Source: JBHYDC01 sp051861205
Lineage (GTDB): Bacteria > Pseudomonadota > Alphaproteobacteria > Rhizobiales > Pleomorphomonadaceae
DNA length: 64,000 bases
Assembly (NCBI GenBank): GCA_051861205.1
Contig: JBHYDC010000001.1
Span: forward strand, 62,001 to 126,000
Direction of reading: 5' to 3'
The position numbers and the translations under genes were made by a program. Below the pieces are notes generated by a model. It was not told where the DNA came from, searched no databases, and saw nothing but the letters and a program-made list of their open reading frames with translations. Position 1 is the stretch's first letter; each line of letters begins with the position of its first letter. This document shows, in pieces, positions 18,575 to 26,444 of the stretch.

Positions 18575-20764
18575 ATGGCCGACGTCGAAGCCCGCAGCAC
18601 GCCCCCGCTTCTCAGCCGGAGGGTGGAGCATCGGGGCGCGACCGCCGGCCAGCCCTATCCGCTGGGTGCCACGCCCGATCAGCTCGGCACCAACTTCGCG
18701 ATCTTTTCCGACCACGCCGAGCGCGTCGTGCTCTGCCTCTATGATTCTTCCGGCCGTCGCGAAACCGGCCGCATCACGCTGGAGGAATGCACCAACGGCG
18801 TCTGGCACGCCTATATCCCCGACGTCGGCCCCGGCGACGTGTACGGCTACCGCGTTGAGGGCCCGTGGGATCCTGAAAACGGCCACCGTTTCAACGAAAA
18901 CAAGCTCCTGCTAGACCCCTACGCCAAGGAGCTTGTGGGCAATCTCGTGTGGAACGACGCGATCTACGGCTACACCATCGGCGCGGGTGACGATGCCGAT
19001 CTCGTCAAGGACGGCCGCGACAGCGCCCCCTTCGTCCCCAAGGCCCGCGTCGTGAGCGATATCCCCAGCCGCCGCCACGCCCCCGGCGTGCCTTGGCCCA
19101 AGGCGGTCATCTACGAAGCCCACGTGCGCGGCCTCACCATGCTCCACCCGGATGTGCCCAAACCGATCCGCGGCACCTTCGCCGCTCTCGGCGAGCAGGA
19201 TGTGATCAGCCATTTGAAGAAGCTCGGCGCCACCGTGATCGAGCTGATGCCGGTCCAGGCCTTCCTTCAGGATCAGCATCTCCTGGAAAAGGGCCTCACC
19301 AACTATTGGGGCTACAACACGCTGTCCTTTTTCGCCCCGGAGCCGCGCTATCTCTCAACCGGCGACCGCGAAGAGATCCGCCACACGGTCGACCGGATGC
19401 ATGATGCCGGCATCGAGGTCATCCTCGACGTCGTCTACAATCACACCTGCGAGGGCAATCACCTCGGCCCCACGCTCTCCTGGCGCGGCATCGACAATCA
19501 CTCCTATTACCGGCTGCTGCCCGACAATAAGCGCTTCTACGACGACCTCACCGGCACCGGAAACGCCCTCGACACCAACCATCCCCGCGTTCTCCAGATG
19601 GTGATGGACAGCCTGCGCCATTGGACCCAGGCCTATCACGTCGACGGCTTTCGCTTCGATCTGGCCGTCACGCTCGGCCGCCGCCCGGACGGCTTCGATC
19701 CCCGCCATCCCTTCTTCCAAGCGATCCTTCAAGACCCCGTCCTCGGCCACCTCAAGCTCATCGCTGAACCGTGGGACGTGGGTCCAGGCGGCTACCAACT
19801 CGGCAATTTCCCCGCCGGCTTTTCCGAATGGAACGGCGACTACCGCGACGTCGTGCGCGACTTCTGGGCCGGTACCGAGGGCCTTCTCGGCGCCTTCGCC
19901 ACCCGCTTTGCCGCCTCGCAGGATCTCTTCGGCGTCCGCCACCGCCGGCCCTGGTCCAGCGTGAACTTCGTCACCGCCCACGACGGCTACACCCTGCACG
20001 ACCTCGTCACCTACCAGGAGAAGCACAACGAGGCGAACGGGGAGGGCAACGCCGATGGCCATTCCGACAACCGCAGTTGGAACGGCGGCGTGGAAGGCGA
20101 AACGGACGATCCCGAGATCAACGCCATCCGCGCCCGCCAAAAGCGCAACCTTCTCGCCACCCTCTTCCTCAGCCAGGGCGTTCCCATGGTTCTGGCCGGG
20201 GACGAGATGGGCAACACCCAAAAAGGCAACAACAACGCCTATTGCCAGGATAACGAGATCGGCTGGGTGAAATGGAGCGAGGGCGACACCGCCCTTCTCG
20301 ATTTCATCCGCAAGCTCGCGGACCTGCGGCGCCGGCGCTCGGCCGTCGCGCGTGCGGAGTTTCTCACCGGCGATCGCGGTCCGCGCGGCCAGCCGGATGT
20401 GGCGTGGTTCTCCTCCACCGGCACCCGCATGACGCCGGAGGAATGGAGCCAGCCGCATGTCAAATGCCTATCGGTCCGCCTCGCCCCCTCCCGCCCGCAC
20501 GAGCCGACGTTGCTCGTCATGCTCAACGCCGCGCCCGAAGGCGTCGAGTTCACCGTCCCCGGCTCCCGTGATCGGTGGAGCCTCTTGATCGACACCGCCG
20601 AGAAAGCGCCCGAACAAGAAGCGCCCGAAGAAGCGGACAAGGGCTCGCTGTCCGCCCCCGGCGACACCGTCGTTCTCACCGGACGATCGGTGCGGATCTA
20701 TGAGGCCGTTCCCGGCGCGCCGGAGGCAGCCCGCAAACCGGAACCGCATACGGAGGCCCCATGA
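18575..20764 (+). CDS. glgX: Glycogen debranching enzyme
   Basis: A 729-residue isoamylase-type GH13 enzyme that hydrolyses alpha-1,6 branches of glycogen, giving linear maltodextrins that TreY/TreZ can convert to trehalose. Start: PLGATPDQLGTNFAIFSDHAE (CBM48). Catalytic residues are the Asp in GFRFDLAVTLGR (about 362), Glu in LIAEPWDVGPGGYQ (about 398) and Asp in VTAHDGYTLHD (about 470). GGGAG lies 6 bp before the ATG. It is transcribed away from treYZ and followed by an overlapping small membrane-protein gene. Confidence 0.95.
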   Translation: MADVEARSTPPLLSRRVEHRGATAGQPYPLGATPDQLGTNFAIFSDHAERVVLCLYDSSGRRETGRITLEECTNGVWHAYIPDVGPGDVYGYRVEGPWDPENGHRFNENKLLLDPYAKELVGNLVWNDAIYGYTIGAGDDADLVKDGRDSAPFVPKARVVSDIPSRRHAPGVPWPKAVIYEAHVRGLTMLHPDVPKPIRGTFAALGEQDVISHLKKLGATVIELMPVQAFLQDQHLLEKGLTNYWGYNTLSFFAPEPRYLSTGDREEIRHTVDRMHDAGIEVILDVVYNHTCEGNHLGPTLSWRGIDNHSYYRLLPDNKRFYDDLTGTGNALDTNHPRVLQMVMDSLRHWTQAYHVDGFRFDLAVTLGRRPDGFDPRHPFFQAILQDPVLGHLKLIAEPWDVGPGGYQLGNFPAGFSEWNGDYRDVVRDFWAGTEGLLGAFATRFAASQDLFGVRHRRPWSSVNFVTAHDGYTLHDLVTYQEKHNEANGEGNADGHSDNRSWNGGVEGETDDPEINAIRARQKRNLLATLFLSQGVPMVLAGDEMGNTQKGNNNAYCQDNEIGWVKWSEGDTALLDFIRKLADLRRRRSAVARAEFLTGDRGPRGQPDVAWFSSTGTRMTPEEWSQPHVKCLSVRLAPSRPHEPTLLVMLNAAPEGVEFTVPGSRDRWSLLIDTAEKAPEQEAPEEADKGSLSAPGDTVVLTGRSVRIYEAVPGAPEAARKPEPHTEAP

Positions 20765-20970
20765 GCGCCGAACCGAACCGCCCCACGGATCGCCCAGCCG
20801 ATCGCCCGCCGCCCACCATCGCTCCGCTCGAACCGGAGACGGCCACCGTCCTCAATCCCACCGAAGCCCGGCAAGGCGCCCCCGCCAACGCAGTGCGCTA
20901 CGTCCTCCTATTCGGGCTCATCGGCGTGATTATCGCCTTCCTGCTCGCCTATCTCGGAACGCGGCCTTGA
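20761..20970 (+). CDS. Small single-pass membrane protein
   Basis: A 69-residue protein whose ATG overlaps the glgX stop (ATGA), so it is translationally coupled. The first 44 residues are Pro-rich and disordered-looking; residues ~46-66 (YVLLFGLIGVIIAFLLAYLG) form one transmembrane helix. Not recognised as a named family. Confidence 0.6.
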   Translation: MSAEPNRPTDRPADRPPPTIAPLEPETATVLNPTEARQGAPANAVRYVLLFGLIGVIIAFLLAYLGTRP

Positions 20971-21108
20971 AAGTGATTCCGAGCGCAATCGTTCCAGAAT
21001 TGTTCAAATAAAATGAAGTATTCACGCCGCAAATCGCTCTTTATAGATGCTATTAAAATCAAAAATCCGCAAAACTCGCAATTTAATGACTGAGTAATGT
21101 TTTTCTCT

Positions 21109-21133
21109 GGAACAAGAACGGGGGCGTAGCGCT
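21109..21133 (+). promoter_or_regulatory. Weak EcfG-like promoter before the PRC-barrel gene
   Basis: GGAAC (21109-21113), 16 bp, CGCT, within the AT-richer 210-bp gap at 20971-21180. The -10 box has one mismatch to CGTT. The rest of the gap shows no gene. Confidence 0.3.
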
Positions 21134-21180
21134 TTTTTAAATAGCGCACTTTCGCGCTCCGATCGAAACTGGAGACGATT

Positions 21181-21819
21181 ATGTCCAAGACCTCATCAAT
21201 TGCGATCGCCGCTGCTCTTGCCCTCTTCGGGGCACAAGTCGCGCTTGCGCAGGAGCAGAACTCAACCAAGACAGGTCAAGAGGTTCAGCCTCCGGCCGCG
21301 ACCGCCCCCGGCACGGGCACCGGCACCGCTCAGACGACGCCCGCCACCCCCAGCGCCGGCAGCGCTTCTGCCACCTCCGGCATGTCCACCAGCGCCCGTT
21401 TCCTCCAAACTCAGACGACCGAGCAATTCCTCGGCTCCGATCTGATGGGCGCGCGCGTCCGCAGCGCCGCGAACGAGGATATCGGCGAAGTCAACGATGT
21501 GCTGTTCGACATGTCGGGCAAGGGCGCGGCGGTGCTGATCGGCGTCGGCGGTTTCCTGGGTATCGGTGAAAAGAGCGTCGCCGTACCCTTCGAGCGCCTC
21601 CGCGTGACCCGCGAAGAGGGCGACATGGATAACCTCCAGGTCAGCTTGGAAACAACCAAGGAAGAACTGAACGCCGCGCCCGCTTTCGAGGAGCGCACCG
21701 CCGGCACCGCGGCCACCTCCTCCACCGAAGACGTCACTCCGGCGCCCAACCAGACCGGTTCGACCACCGGAACGGCCACTGGAACCGGCGCTGGCGGCAC
21801 CATGAACAACAATCAGTAA
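21181..21819 (+). CDS. PRC-barrel domain protein, exported
   Basis: A 212-residue secreted protein with a Sec signal peptide (ends VALAQEQ). A Thr/Pro/Ala/Gly-rich linker of about 50 residues is followed by a PRC-barrel domain (residues ~80-165: FLGSDLMGARVRSAANEDIGEVNDVL...GVGGFLGIGEKSVAVPF) and a second Thr/Gly-rich tail. Exported PRC-barrel proteins of this build are common in Hyphomicrobiales and often stress-induced; a biochemical function is not known. GGAG precedes the start. A terminator follows at 21877. Confidence 0.85.
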   Translation: MSKTSSIAIAAALALFGAQVALAQEQNSTKTGQEVQPPAATAPGTGTGTAQTTPATPSAGSASATSGMSTSARFLQTQTTEQFLGSDLMGARVRSAANEDIGEVNDVLFDMSGKGAAVLIGVGGFLGIGEKSVAVPFERLRVTREEGDMDNLQVSLETTKEELNAAPAFEERTAGTAATSSTEDVTPAPNQTGSTTGTATGTGAGGTMNNNQ

Positions 21820-21876
21820 CAAGCGTCATCACGGGTCCTATTGGCCTAAGGCCAATGGGCGCTGTCCCTTGGCCTG

Positions 21877-21907
21877 CCCCGGCATACCCTGCCGGGGTTT
21901 CCTTTCT
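21877..21907 (+). terminator. Intrinsic terminator after the PRC-barrel gene
   Basis: Stem CCCCGGCA (21877-21884) pairs with TGCCGGGG (21890-21897), loop TACCC, followed by TTTCCTTTCT. A separate perfect palindrome, ATTGGCCTAAGGCCAAT, lies just upstream at 21840-21856. Confidence 0.75.
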
Positions 21908-21974
21908 CCCGTCTTGCCCGGCGTTTGAAGGATTTTCGGTGGTATCACCCGACAGAACAGTATAGTTTTCATGC

Positions 21975-22457
21975 ATGAATGGCGCACATGATCTTCCGCC
22001 AAAAGACTGTCCGTCATTATTGCCCCGACAATCCGGCGATCTGGCGCGTCTTCAATACGAGATGGACCTTCGCGCCCATTTCGCAGGTGCGTTGAGCGAA
22101 GGCATCCCGCAGCCCCTCCTCGCTCTGGTCAACGAGCTTGCCGCGCGGGTCGGAACAAAGGGCCGAAATGCCGAGTTCAGATCTTTGTGTGCACCCACCC
22201 ATGGGAGATTGGCGATGAGCGACCGGGAAGCAAAAATCAAGGAACGGGCCTATCAGATCTGGATCGAGCAAGGGCAGCCGCACGGCCGCTCCGACGATCA
22301 TTGGAACCAAGCCTTGCGCGAGATCGACGAGCAAACCGGCGACGAAACTCCCGCCCTCGGCAATGTCACCTACCTTGGCAAGGGCGCTGCGGACGGTACC
22401 CAAGGCGCACCCGCGTCCCGCACCACCGGCCGGGGCCGACGCCGCGTCAATCCCTGA
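21975..22457 (+). CDS. NepR-like segment joined in frame to a DUF2934 domain
   Basis: A 160-residue frame in two parts. Residues ~27-56 (EMDLRAHFAGALSEGIPQPL, ALVNELAAR) resemble the core helices of NepR, the anti-sigma factor of EcfG. Residues 81 onward (SDREAKIKERAYQIW...HGRSDDHWNQALREI) form a DUF2934 domain like those at 24769 and 28066. An internal ATG at 22215 has GGGAG 7 bp upstream, whereas 21975 has no ribosome site, so the DUF2934 protein may be made alone and the NepR-like part may be a separate, decayed or fused gene. ecfG lies next door on the opposite strand. Confidence 0.55.
   Translation: MNGAHDLPPKDCPSLLPRQSGDLARLQYEMDLRAHFAGALSEGIPQPLLALVNELAARVGTKGRNAEFRSLCAPTHGRLAMSDREAKIKERAYQIWIEQGQPHGRSDDHWNQALREIDEQTGDETPALGNVTYLGKGAADGTQGAPASRTTGRGRRRVNP
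22202..22217 (+). promoter_or_regulatory. Ribosome binding site for an internal DUF2934 start
   Basis: GGGAG followed by seven bases and ATG at 22215; it is better than any site upstream of 21975 and supports separate translation of the DUF2934 part (22215-22457, 80 residues). Confidence 0.5.
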
Positions 22458-22512
22458 TCGGATCCTGATGGGCTGCGCGGCCCGCCCCGTTACGGCAAAG
22501 GCCGTCACCGGG

Positions 22513-23055
22513 TCAAGCCGCGAGCCCGCGGGCCGGATCGTCATCCTCCAGCAGTTCGTCGGCATCGGTCGCCGCCAGATAGCCCAGCATCCGGTTCCGG
22601 GCCCGATTGAGCCGGCTCTTGATCGTCCCCACCGCGCAGCCGCAAATCACGGCCGCCTCTTCATAGGAAATGCCCAGCACGCCGATCATGACCAGCACCT
22701 CCCGCTGATCGTCCGGCAGCCGCTCCAAAGCCTCTTTCAGCTCAAGTCCCCGCATGGACCATTCCTGACCCGGCAGCAAGATGCAGGTTTCCGAAATACA
22801 TCCGGCAGCGCCCGGATGCTCCCGGTTGGTGATCTTGATGTTGGTATAGAAGGTATTGCGCAAGATCGTGAAGAGCCAGGATTTGAGGCTGGTACCGGGC
22901 TGAAATCGATGAGAATTCGCGATCCCCTTAACGAGAGTTTCCTGCACAAGGTCGTCGGCGTCATAGGGATTGCGGACCAATGTCCGGGCGAAAGCCCGCA
23001 AGGCGGGAATCAAGGCTGCGATTTCTCGCTTGGCGTCCCATTGGGGTTCGTTCAT
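22513..23055 (-). CDS. ecfG: General stress response sigma factor EcfG
   Basis: A 180-residue ECF sigma factor of the EcfG (ECF15) group. Region 2 is LVRNPYDADDLVQETLVKGI...SLKSWLFTILRNTFYTNI; region 4 is LKEALERLPDDQREVLVMIGVLGISYEEAAVICGCAVGTIKSRLNRAR, matching EcfG closely. It directs RNA polymerase to GGAAC-N16/17-CGTT promoters and is normally held by NepR and released by phosphorylated PhyR. PhyR is not in the window. A perfect EcfG-type promoter lies 83 bp upstream, implying autoregulation. Confidence 0.9.
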   Translation of the reverse strand: MNEPQWDAKREIAALIPALRAFARTLVRNPYDADDLVQETLVKGIANSHRFQPGTSLKSWLFTILRNTFYTNIKITNREHPGAAGCISETCILLPGQEWSMRGLELKEALERLPDDQREVLVMIGVLGISYEEAAVICGCAVGTIKSRLNRARNRMLGYLAATDADELLEDDDPARGLAA

Positions 23056-23137
23056 CTCGGCCTACCCGTTGATGTTGACCTTGGGAGCCGGCCGGCAACG
23101 GGCCGGCAGTTGGGGCGGCCCGTTGCCGCTGATCTGT

Positions 23138-23162
23138 AACGCCGCCTTTACGACATCGTTCC
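23138..23162 (-). promoter_or_regulatory. EcfG promoter upstream of ecfG (autoregulation)
   Basis: On the minus strand GGAAC (23162-23158), 16 bp, CGTT (23141-23138): an exact consensus match, 83 bp before the ecfG ATG. Confidence 0.75.
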
Positions 23163-23184
23163 GGAAATGCTTTGTAGATGTTCG

Positions 23185-23210
23185 GGAACCATAAACCGTC
23201 ACGTGCGTAT
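23185..23210 (+). promoter_or_regulatory. Candidate EcfG promoter, divergent from that of ecfG
   Basis: GGAAC (23185-23189), 16 bp, CGTAT (23206-23210), 36 bp before the ATG at 23246. It lies back to back with the ecfG promoter, 22 bp apart. Confidence 0.6.
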
Positions 23211-23245
23211 AAGAGCGAGTAGGAAAAAAGAAAAAGGAAAGGGGA

Positions 23246-23530
23246 ATGGCACATTTTACGATAAAGATCGAAGAAATGGAATATCGTCCTGAGGATAAAT
23301 CGATGCACATACTAGCAATAGACCAATTCCAATCGATCATTAGCCTTGAGATCAAACCAGCGTTCCCGCGTCAACTCGCCGCCGATCTCGATTTCGTATC
23401 GCGGCATCCGAATACGCGGGTCATCGTCGATTCCGCTCCGAGCGGTACCGCCTCCGCGGGACCCAGCGGGGAAGACGAACCGGACGGCGATCCGATGGAC
23501 GAGGGAACGATGCCCCGAACTGGTCGTTGA
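23246..23530 (+). CDS. Hypothetical protein, first gene of a small stress operon
   Basis: A 94-residue protein with no recognised family. The N-terminal ~60 residues look folded (MAHFTIKIEEMEYRPEDKS, ending HPNTRVIVDSAPSG) and the C-terminal ~30 are Gly/Asp/Glu-rich. It has a purine-rich leader with a strong AAGGAAAGGGG ribosome site and an EcfG-type promoter just upstream. It is followed closely by three further small hydrophilic genes on the same strand. Confidence 0.6.
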   Translation: MAHFTIKIEEMEYRPEDKSMHILAIDQFQSIISLEIKPAFPRQLAADLDFVSRHPNTRVIVDSAPSGTASAGPSGEDEPDGDPMDEGTMPRTGR

Positions 23531-23556
23531 TCCCGCACACGCCAGCGGAGACGCCC

Positions 23557-23832
23557 ATGAAAACTCCGGTTCCGAACGCCTCCACCAAAGCGGATGAACC
23601 GGGCGAGGAGGCCCACCGCCTCCACCGAGATCCGGCCGATGTTGACGGTTTGACCCCGGAAAAGGCCGGCGATCACAGCGCCAGCGCGCAGTCGACAAAG
23701 CGCTCGGAACACGGCAGCAAGCCCTACACCGCCGAGACGGAATCCTACCAAGGCGCCGCCACCAAGCCGCCAGACGATCCGGCGCAGCGCGCCGAAGCCG
23801 CCGCGCCGCTGAACGGGAGGCGGACGCCATGA
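23557..23832 (+). CDS. Hypothetical hydrophilic protein
   Basis: A 91-residue, very polar, Pro/Ala/Glu/Asp/Ser-rich protein, probably disordered; no family recognised. The ATG at 23557 with GGAG upstream is preferred over one at 23527. Its stop overlaps the next ATG (ATGA at 23829). Such small hydrophilic proteins are frequent EcfG-regulon members, which is the only hint of function. Confidence 0.5.
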   Translation: MKTPVPNASTKADEPGEEAHRLHRDPADVDGLTPEKAGDHSASAQSTKRSEHGSKPYTAETESYQGAATKPPDDPAQRAEAAAPLNGRRTP

Positions 23833-24200
23833 CCCGCAATCCCCGCACCGACCCCGAAGCAAGCCTAAGGGCGACCACGCCCTCGCCCATGGACGATATC
23901 GGCCGTCCGGAGAGCGAAACCGGCACCCCCGAACGGCCCGCCTACGGCGAACCCAAGGGGCCGCTGCCGCCCCATTTCGAGATCATGCCGAAAGACGAAG
24001 TCGAGCGCCGCGCCCGTTCCCCCCAGCGTCATTTCGATCCGCCGACCGCCGGCGAAGCGACGTCCGCGCCGGCCAAGCGTGAGGTCGGCGGCTTCATCTC
24101 CGGCATGGTCACCCCTGAAACCTTCCGCACCACCGGCGACCAACAGCCGAAGGTCGTCAGCGCGGATCGCAAGTCGCCGGACGATGCCGATGCACCCTGA
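23829..24200 (+). CDS. Hypothetical hydrophilic protein
   Basis: A 123-residue Pro/Asp/Glu/Arg-rich protein, translationally coupled to the preceding gene (ATGA). A conserved-looking patch reads GPLPPHFEIMPKDEVERRAR, and REVGGFISGMVTPETF lies near the C-terminus. There is no signal peptide or membrane helix. Function unknown. Confidence 0.5.
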   Translation: MTRNPRTDPEASLRATTPSPMDDIGRPESETGTPERPAYGEPKGPLPPHFEIMPKDEVERRARSPQRHFDPPTAGEATSAPAKREVGGFISGMVTPETFRTTGDQQPKVVSADRKSPDDADAP

Positions 24201-24471
24201 TCAACCGCCGCAAGGTCCTATCCCGCCGCAGATCGAAGGCGCGTTGATCGCCCATCGCAAGCTGCTGGAACTCTTGATTTCGATGCTCGCCGCCGAGCGC
24301 GGCGACACTACGGCCTTGATCGACGATTTGGAGCGAAGGCTCTTCTACCAGGACGGCGAGGAAGATCCCGGCGCCGAGCCCGACCAAGCCTTTGCCGCGC
24401 AGACCGAAGCCGGCAACGAACTGCGCCGCCTTCTGCGCTCCGTCCGCGCGGCCCTGGCCTCCACGCCCTAA
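24184..24471 (+). CDS. Hypothetical alpha-helical protein
   Basis: A 95-residue protein whose start (24184 or 24190) overlaps the end of the previous gene, so it belongs to the same operon. The core (LIAHRKLLELLISMLAAERGD...LIDDLERRLFYQDGEED...ELRRLLRSVRAAL) is amphipathic helical. Not a recognised family. It ends convergently with the DUF3309 gene, overlapping it by 4 bp. Confidence 0.55.
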   Translation: MPMHPDQPPQGPIPPQIEGALIAHRKLLELLISMLAAERGDTTALIDDLERRLFYQDGEEDPGAEPDQAFAAQTEAGNELRRLLRSVRAALASTP

Positions 24472-24626
24472 ATCCGTCCGAGCAACGCCAGAACGATCAC
24501 GATGACCAGAATGAGGCCGATCACGCCGCCCGGCGTATAGCCCCAACTACGGCTATGGGGCCAACTTGGCACCACGCCGATCAGAAGCAGGATCAAGATG
24601 ATGATGAGTATGGTCGAGAGCGTCAT
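24468..24626 (-). CDS. DUF3309 small membrane protein
   Basis: A 52-residue protein with two hydrophobic helices (TLSTILIIILILLLIGVVP and GGVIGLILVIVIVLALL) joined by WPHSRSWGYTPG, the DUF3309 pattern. DUF3309 proteins are tiny inner-membrane proteins of unknown function found in stress loci of proteobacteria. A candidate EcfG promoter lies 45 bp upstream on the minus strand. Confidence 0.85.
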   Translation of the reverse strand: MTLSTILIIILILLLIGVVPSWPHSRSWGYTPGGVIGLILVIVIVLALLGRI

Positions 24627-24670
24627 CTTCGTCTCCCGATGAGGGGCATCCATGGGTCTTCGCCGGGTGT

Positions 24671-24696
24671 AACAACCCGGACGCGAGCTTTGTTCC
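24671..24696 (-). promoter_or_regulatory. Candidate EcfG promoter of the DUF3309 gene
   Basis: On the minus strand GGAAC (24696-24692), 17 bp, TGTT (24674-24671), 45 bp before the start at 24626. Confidence 0.5.
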
Positions 24697-24719
24697 AGGC
24701 CCTTGTACGCGCCCCCTTC

Positions 24720-24744
24720 GGAACCATGCTCCCAAGCGCGCGTT
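24720..24744 (+). promoter_or_regulatory. EcfG promoter of the 24769 gene
   Basis: GGAAC (24720-24724), 16 bp, CGTT (24741-24744): an exact consensus match. Only 24 bp separate the -10 box from the ATG, and AAGGAG at 24756-24761 is the ribosome site. Confidence 0.75.
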
Positions 24745-24768
24745 CCGGCCCGGGCAAGGAGTACGCAG

Positions 24769-25128
24769 ATGGAAAACGACAACGAGCTTGAAGATCGTAT
24801 CCGCCGTAAGGCCCATGAACTCTGGGAGGCTGAGGGCAGGCCCGAAGGGCGCGAGGAGTTCCACTGGGATGAAGCGCGCGAGATCATCGCGCTTCAAGAC
24901 GTCGGCGGCCCGCCGCTTGTCGACCTCGCCGAAACCTTGGAAGAACCGGTCGAACCGGTCGAGGCCTTCGAAAACCAGGGCGAATTTCCAGGCCTCACCG
25001 ACCAGGGCGAGGAACAGCCCGGCCCCTGTTACGCCGCGCTCACCGAGGAAGCCGATGAGCGCCCCCTGTCGGTCGAGCCGGTCGGTTCGAGCCGCCAGAC
25101 GGCTCGGCGTCGCCGGTCACCAAGCTGA
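24769..25128 (+). CDS. DUF2934 domain protein
   Basis: A 119-residue protein. The N-terminal DUF2934 domain (ELEDRIRRKAHELWEAEGRP, EEFHWDEAREII) is a short helical motif found in many small stress proteins of alphaproteobacteria; the rest is acidic, with a basic end (RQTARRRRS). It is one of three DUF2934 genes in this region, each with the same N-terminal layout. It has an exact EcfG promoter. The 3' end borders the IS remnants at 25147, so the last residues may have been altered by the insertion. Confidence 0.8.
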   Translation: MENDNELEDRIRRKAHELWEAEGRPEGREEFHWDEAREIIALQDVGGPPLVDLAETLEEPVEPVEAFENQGEFPGLTDQGEEQPGPCYAALTEEADERPLSVEPVGSSRQTARRRRSPS

Positions 25129-25146
25129 GCAGGTTTTCAAGCGACC

Positions 25147-25497
25147 CTGACGGGCGGAGAAGCGCACGACCTCAAGGGCTTCGCGCCGCTGCTGCGCATG
25201 ATCGCCGACAGGATCGAAGCACTCTTGGCCGACAACGGCTACGACGCCGACGCCGTCCGCGACGAACTGGCGAAGACCGGGATCGAAGCGGTCATCCCCG
25301 CCAAGCGCAACCGCAAGGACCCCGCACCGCACGACGCCAGGAAATACAAATGGCGCAACCTGATCGAGCGCCTGTTCAACAAACTCAAGAACTGGCGGCG
25401 CGTCGCCACTCGCTACGACAAGAGCAAGGAGTCCTACCTCGGCTTCGTCGCAATCGCCGCTGCCAAACTCTGGCTACCCTTTGTCCATGAGGCCTAG
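25147..25497 (+). mobile_element. IS5-family transposase, 3' fragment
   Basis: The reading frame encodes the last ~115 residues of a DDE transposase of the IS5 group: LADNGYDADAVRDEL, VIPAKRNRKDP and the C-terminal YKWRNLIERLFNKLKNWRRV/ATRYDK block containing the last catalytic Glu. The N-terminal two thirds and any terminal repeats are missing, so it is a dead remnant. Confidence 0.85.
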
Positions 25498-25500
25498 TGA

Positions 25501-25660
25501 GTGTGGAGCGGCGTGCAAAAGGCCGATTGGACGCCGATTTACATCGAGGATTGCAATACCTTAGGCGTGAACCCACAAGGTTGGTTCGCCGAGGCCCTCC
25601 CCAGGCTCGCCGCTGGGCACCCCGCGAACGCCGCTGCCGAACCCATGCTATTGATCATCG
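25501..25660 (+). mobile_element. IS66-family tnpC, 3' remnant
   Basis: About 50 residues (IYIEDCNTLGVNPQGWFAEA, LPRLAAGHP) match the C-terminal tail of IS66 TnpC transposases. It starts directly after the IS5 fragment. Short and inactive. Confidence 0.55.
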
Positions 25661-25755
25661 GGCACAGAAGACATCGCTTAACATGAACCGAAAATTCTCC
25701 AAAACGACCTTGGCCAGACGGGAGCCTTTTCTCGACGATCTATTGCTCGATCGTA

Positions 25756-26391
25756 CATCTGCGGAGCCACTGGGCGCAAGAGTCCGGTGCCTACATCATC
25801 GAGGACGACTACGACGGCGAATTCCGTCATGGCGGTCAACCCGTTACAGCACTCGCCGGTGTCGACCAACTAGACAGAGTGATCTACGTCGGGACTTTCA
25901 GCAAAGCGATGTTTCCCGCGTTGCGGATCGCATACCTTGTCAGTCCGCCGCAACTCGCGGACCGGTTCGCGGCACTTCGTGCTTCACTTGATGGTCATAC
26001 GAACATTGTCGGCCAGCTTGGTCTGGCTGACTTTATCCAGAGCGGTAAGTTTGGACGGCATGTTCGCCAGATGCGCCTGCTTTATGCCGAACGGCAGCAG
26101 GCGCTCCTCGACGCAATCGCAAGGCATTTACAGGACCGCGTGACGGTTCGCCCCTCTCATTCCGGGCTTCACCTTGTCTGCCGCCTGTTAGTTGACGTCG
26201 AAGACACGCGACTGGTAGCCGATCTGGACAGCAGTCGGTTTTGTCCCACTGCCCTGTCCGGCTACCACAGCCAAGATCGGGCACCTGAGCGCGGTCTGGT
26301 TCTTGGATATGCCGGAAGCAGCCGCGACTTGCTGGGTGCCGGGATCGTGGCAGTCGCTGCTGCCCTGAGTCGATGCAAAGTGGCTCCTTGA
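25756..26391 (+). pseudogene. MocR/PdxR-type transcription regulator, C-terminal fragment
   Basis: The frame encodes about 210 residues of the aminotransferase-like domain of a GntR/MocR regulator. GAYIIEDDYDGEFRHGGQP and YVGTFSKAMFPALRIAYLV contain the Asp-Tyr pair and the PLP-binding Lys region. The N-terminal winged helix and the first half of the aminotransferase fold are missing, replaced by IS remnants, and a stop lies in frame at 25684. MocR regulators usually control nearby PLP or flavin-oxidase genes, and a broken one follows at 26845. Confidence 0.8.
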
Positions 26392-26444
26392 TTTTGCTCC
26401 ATGTGGATCTGAGCACAAACCACTTTTGTTTGTAGGCTACTCCC

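Noticed and set aside
22457..22513. Terminator between the DUF2934 and ecfG genes
   Set aside because: Only a 4-bp GGGC/GCCC stem is visible, too weak to call.
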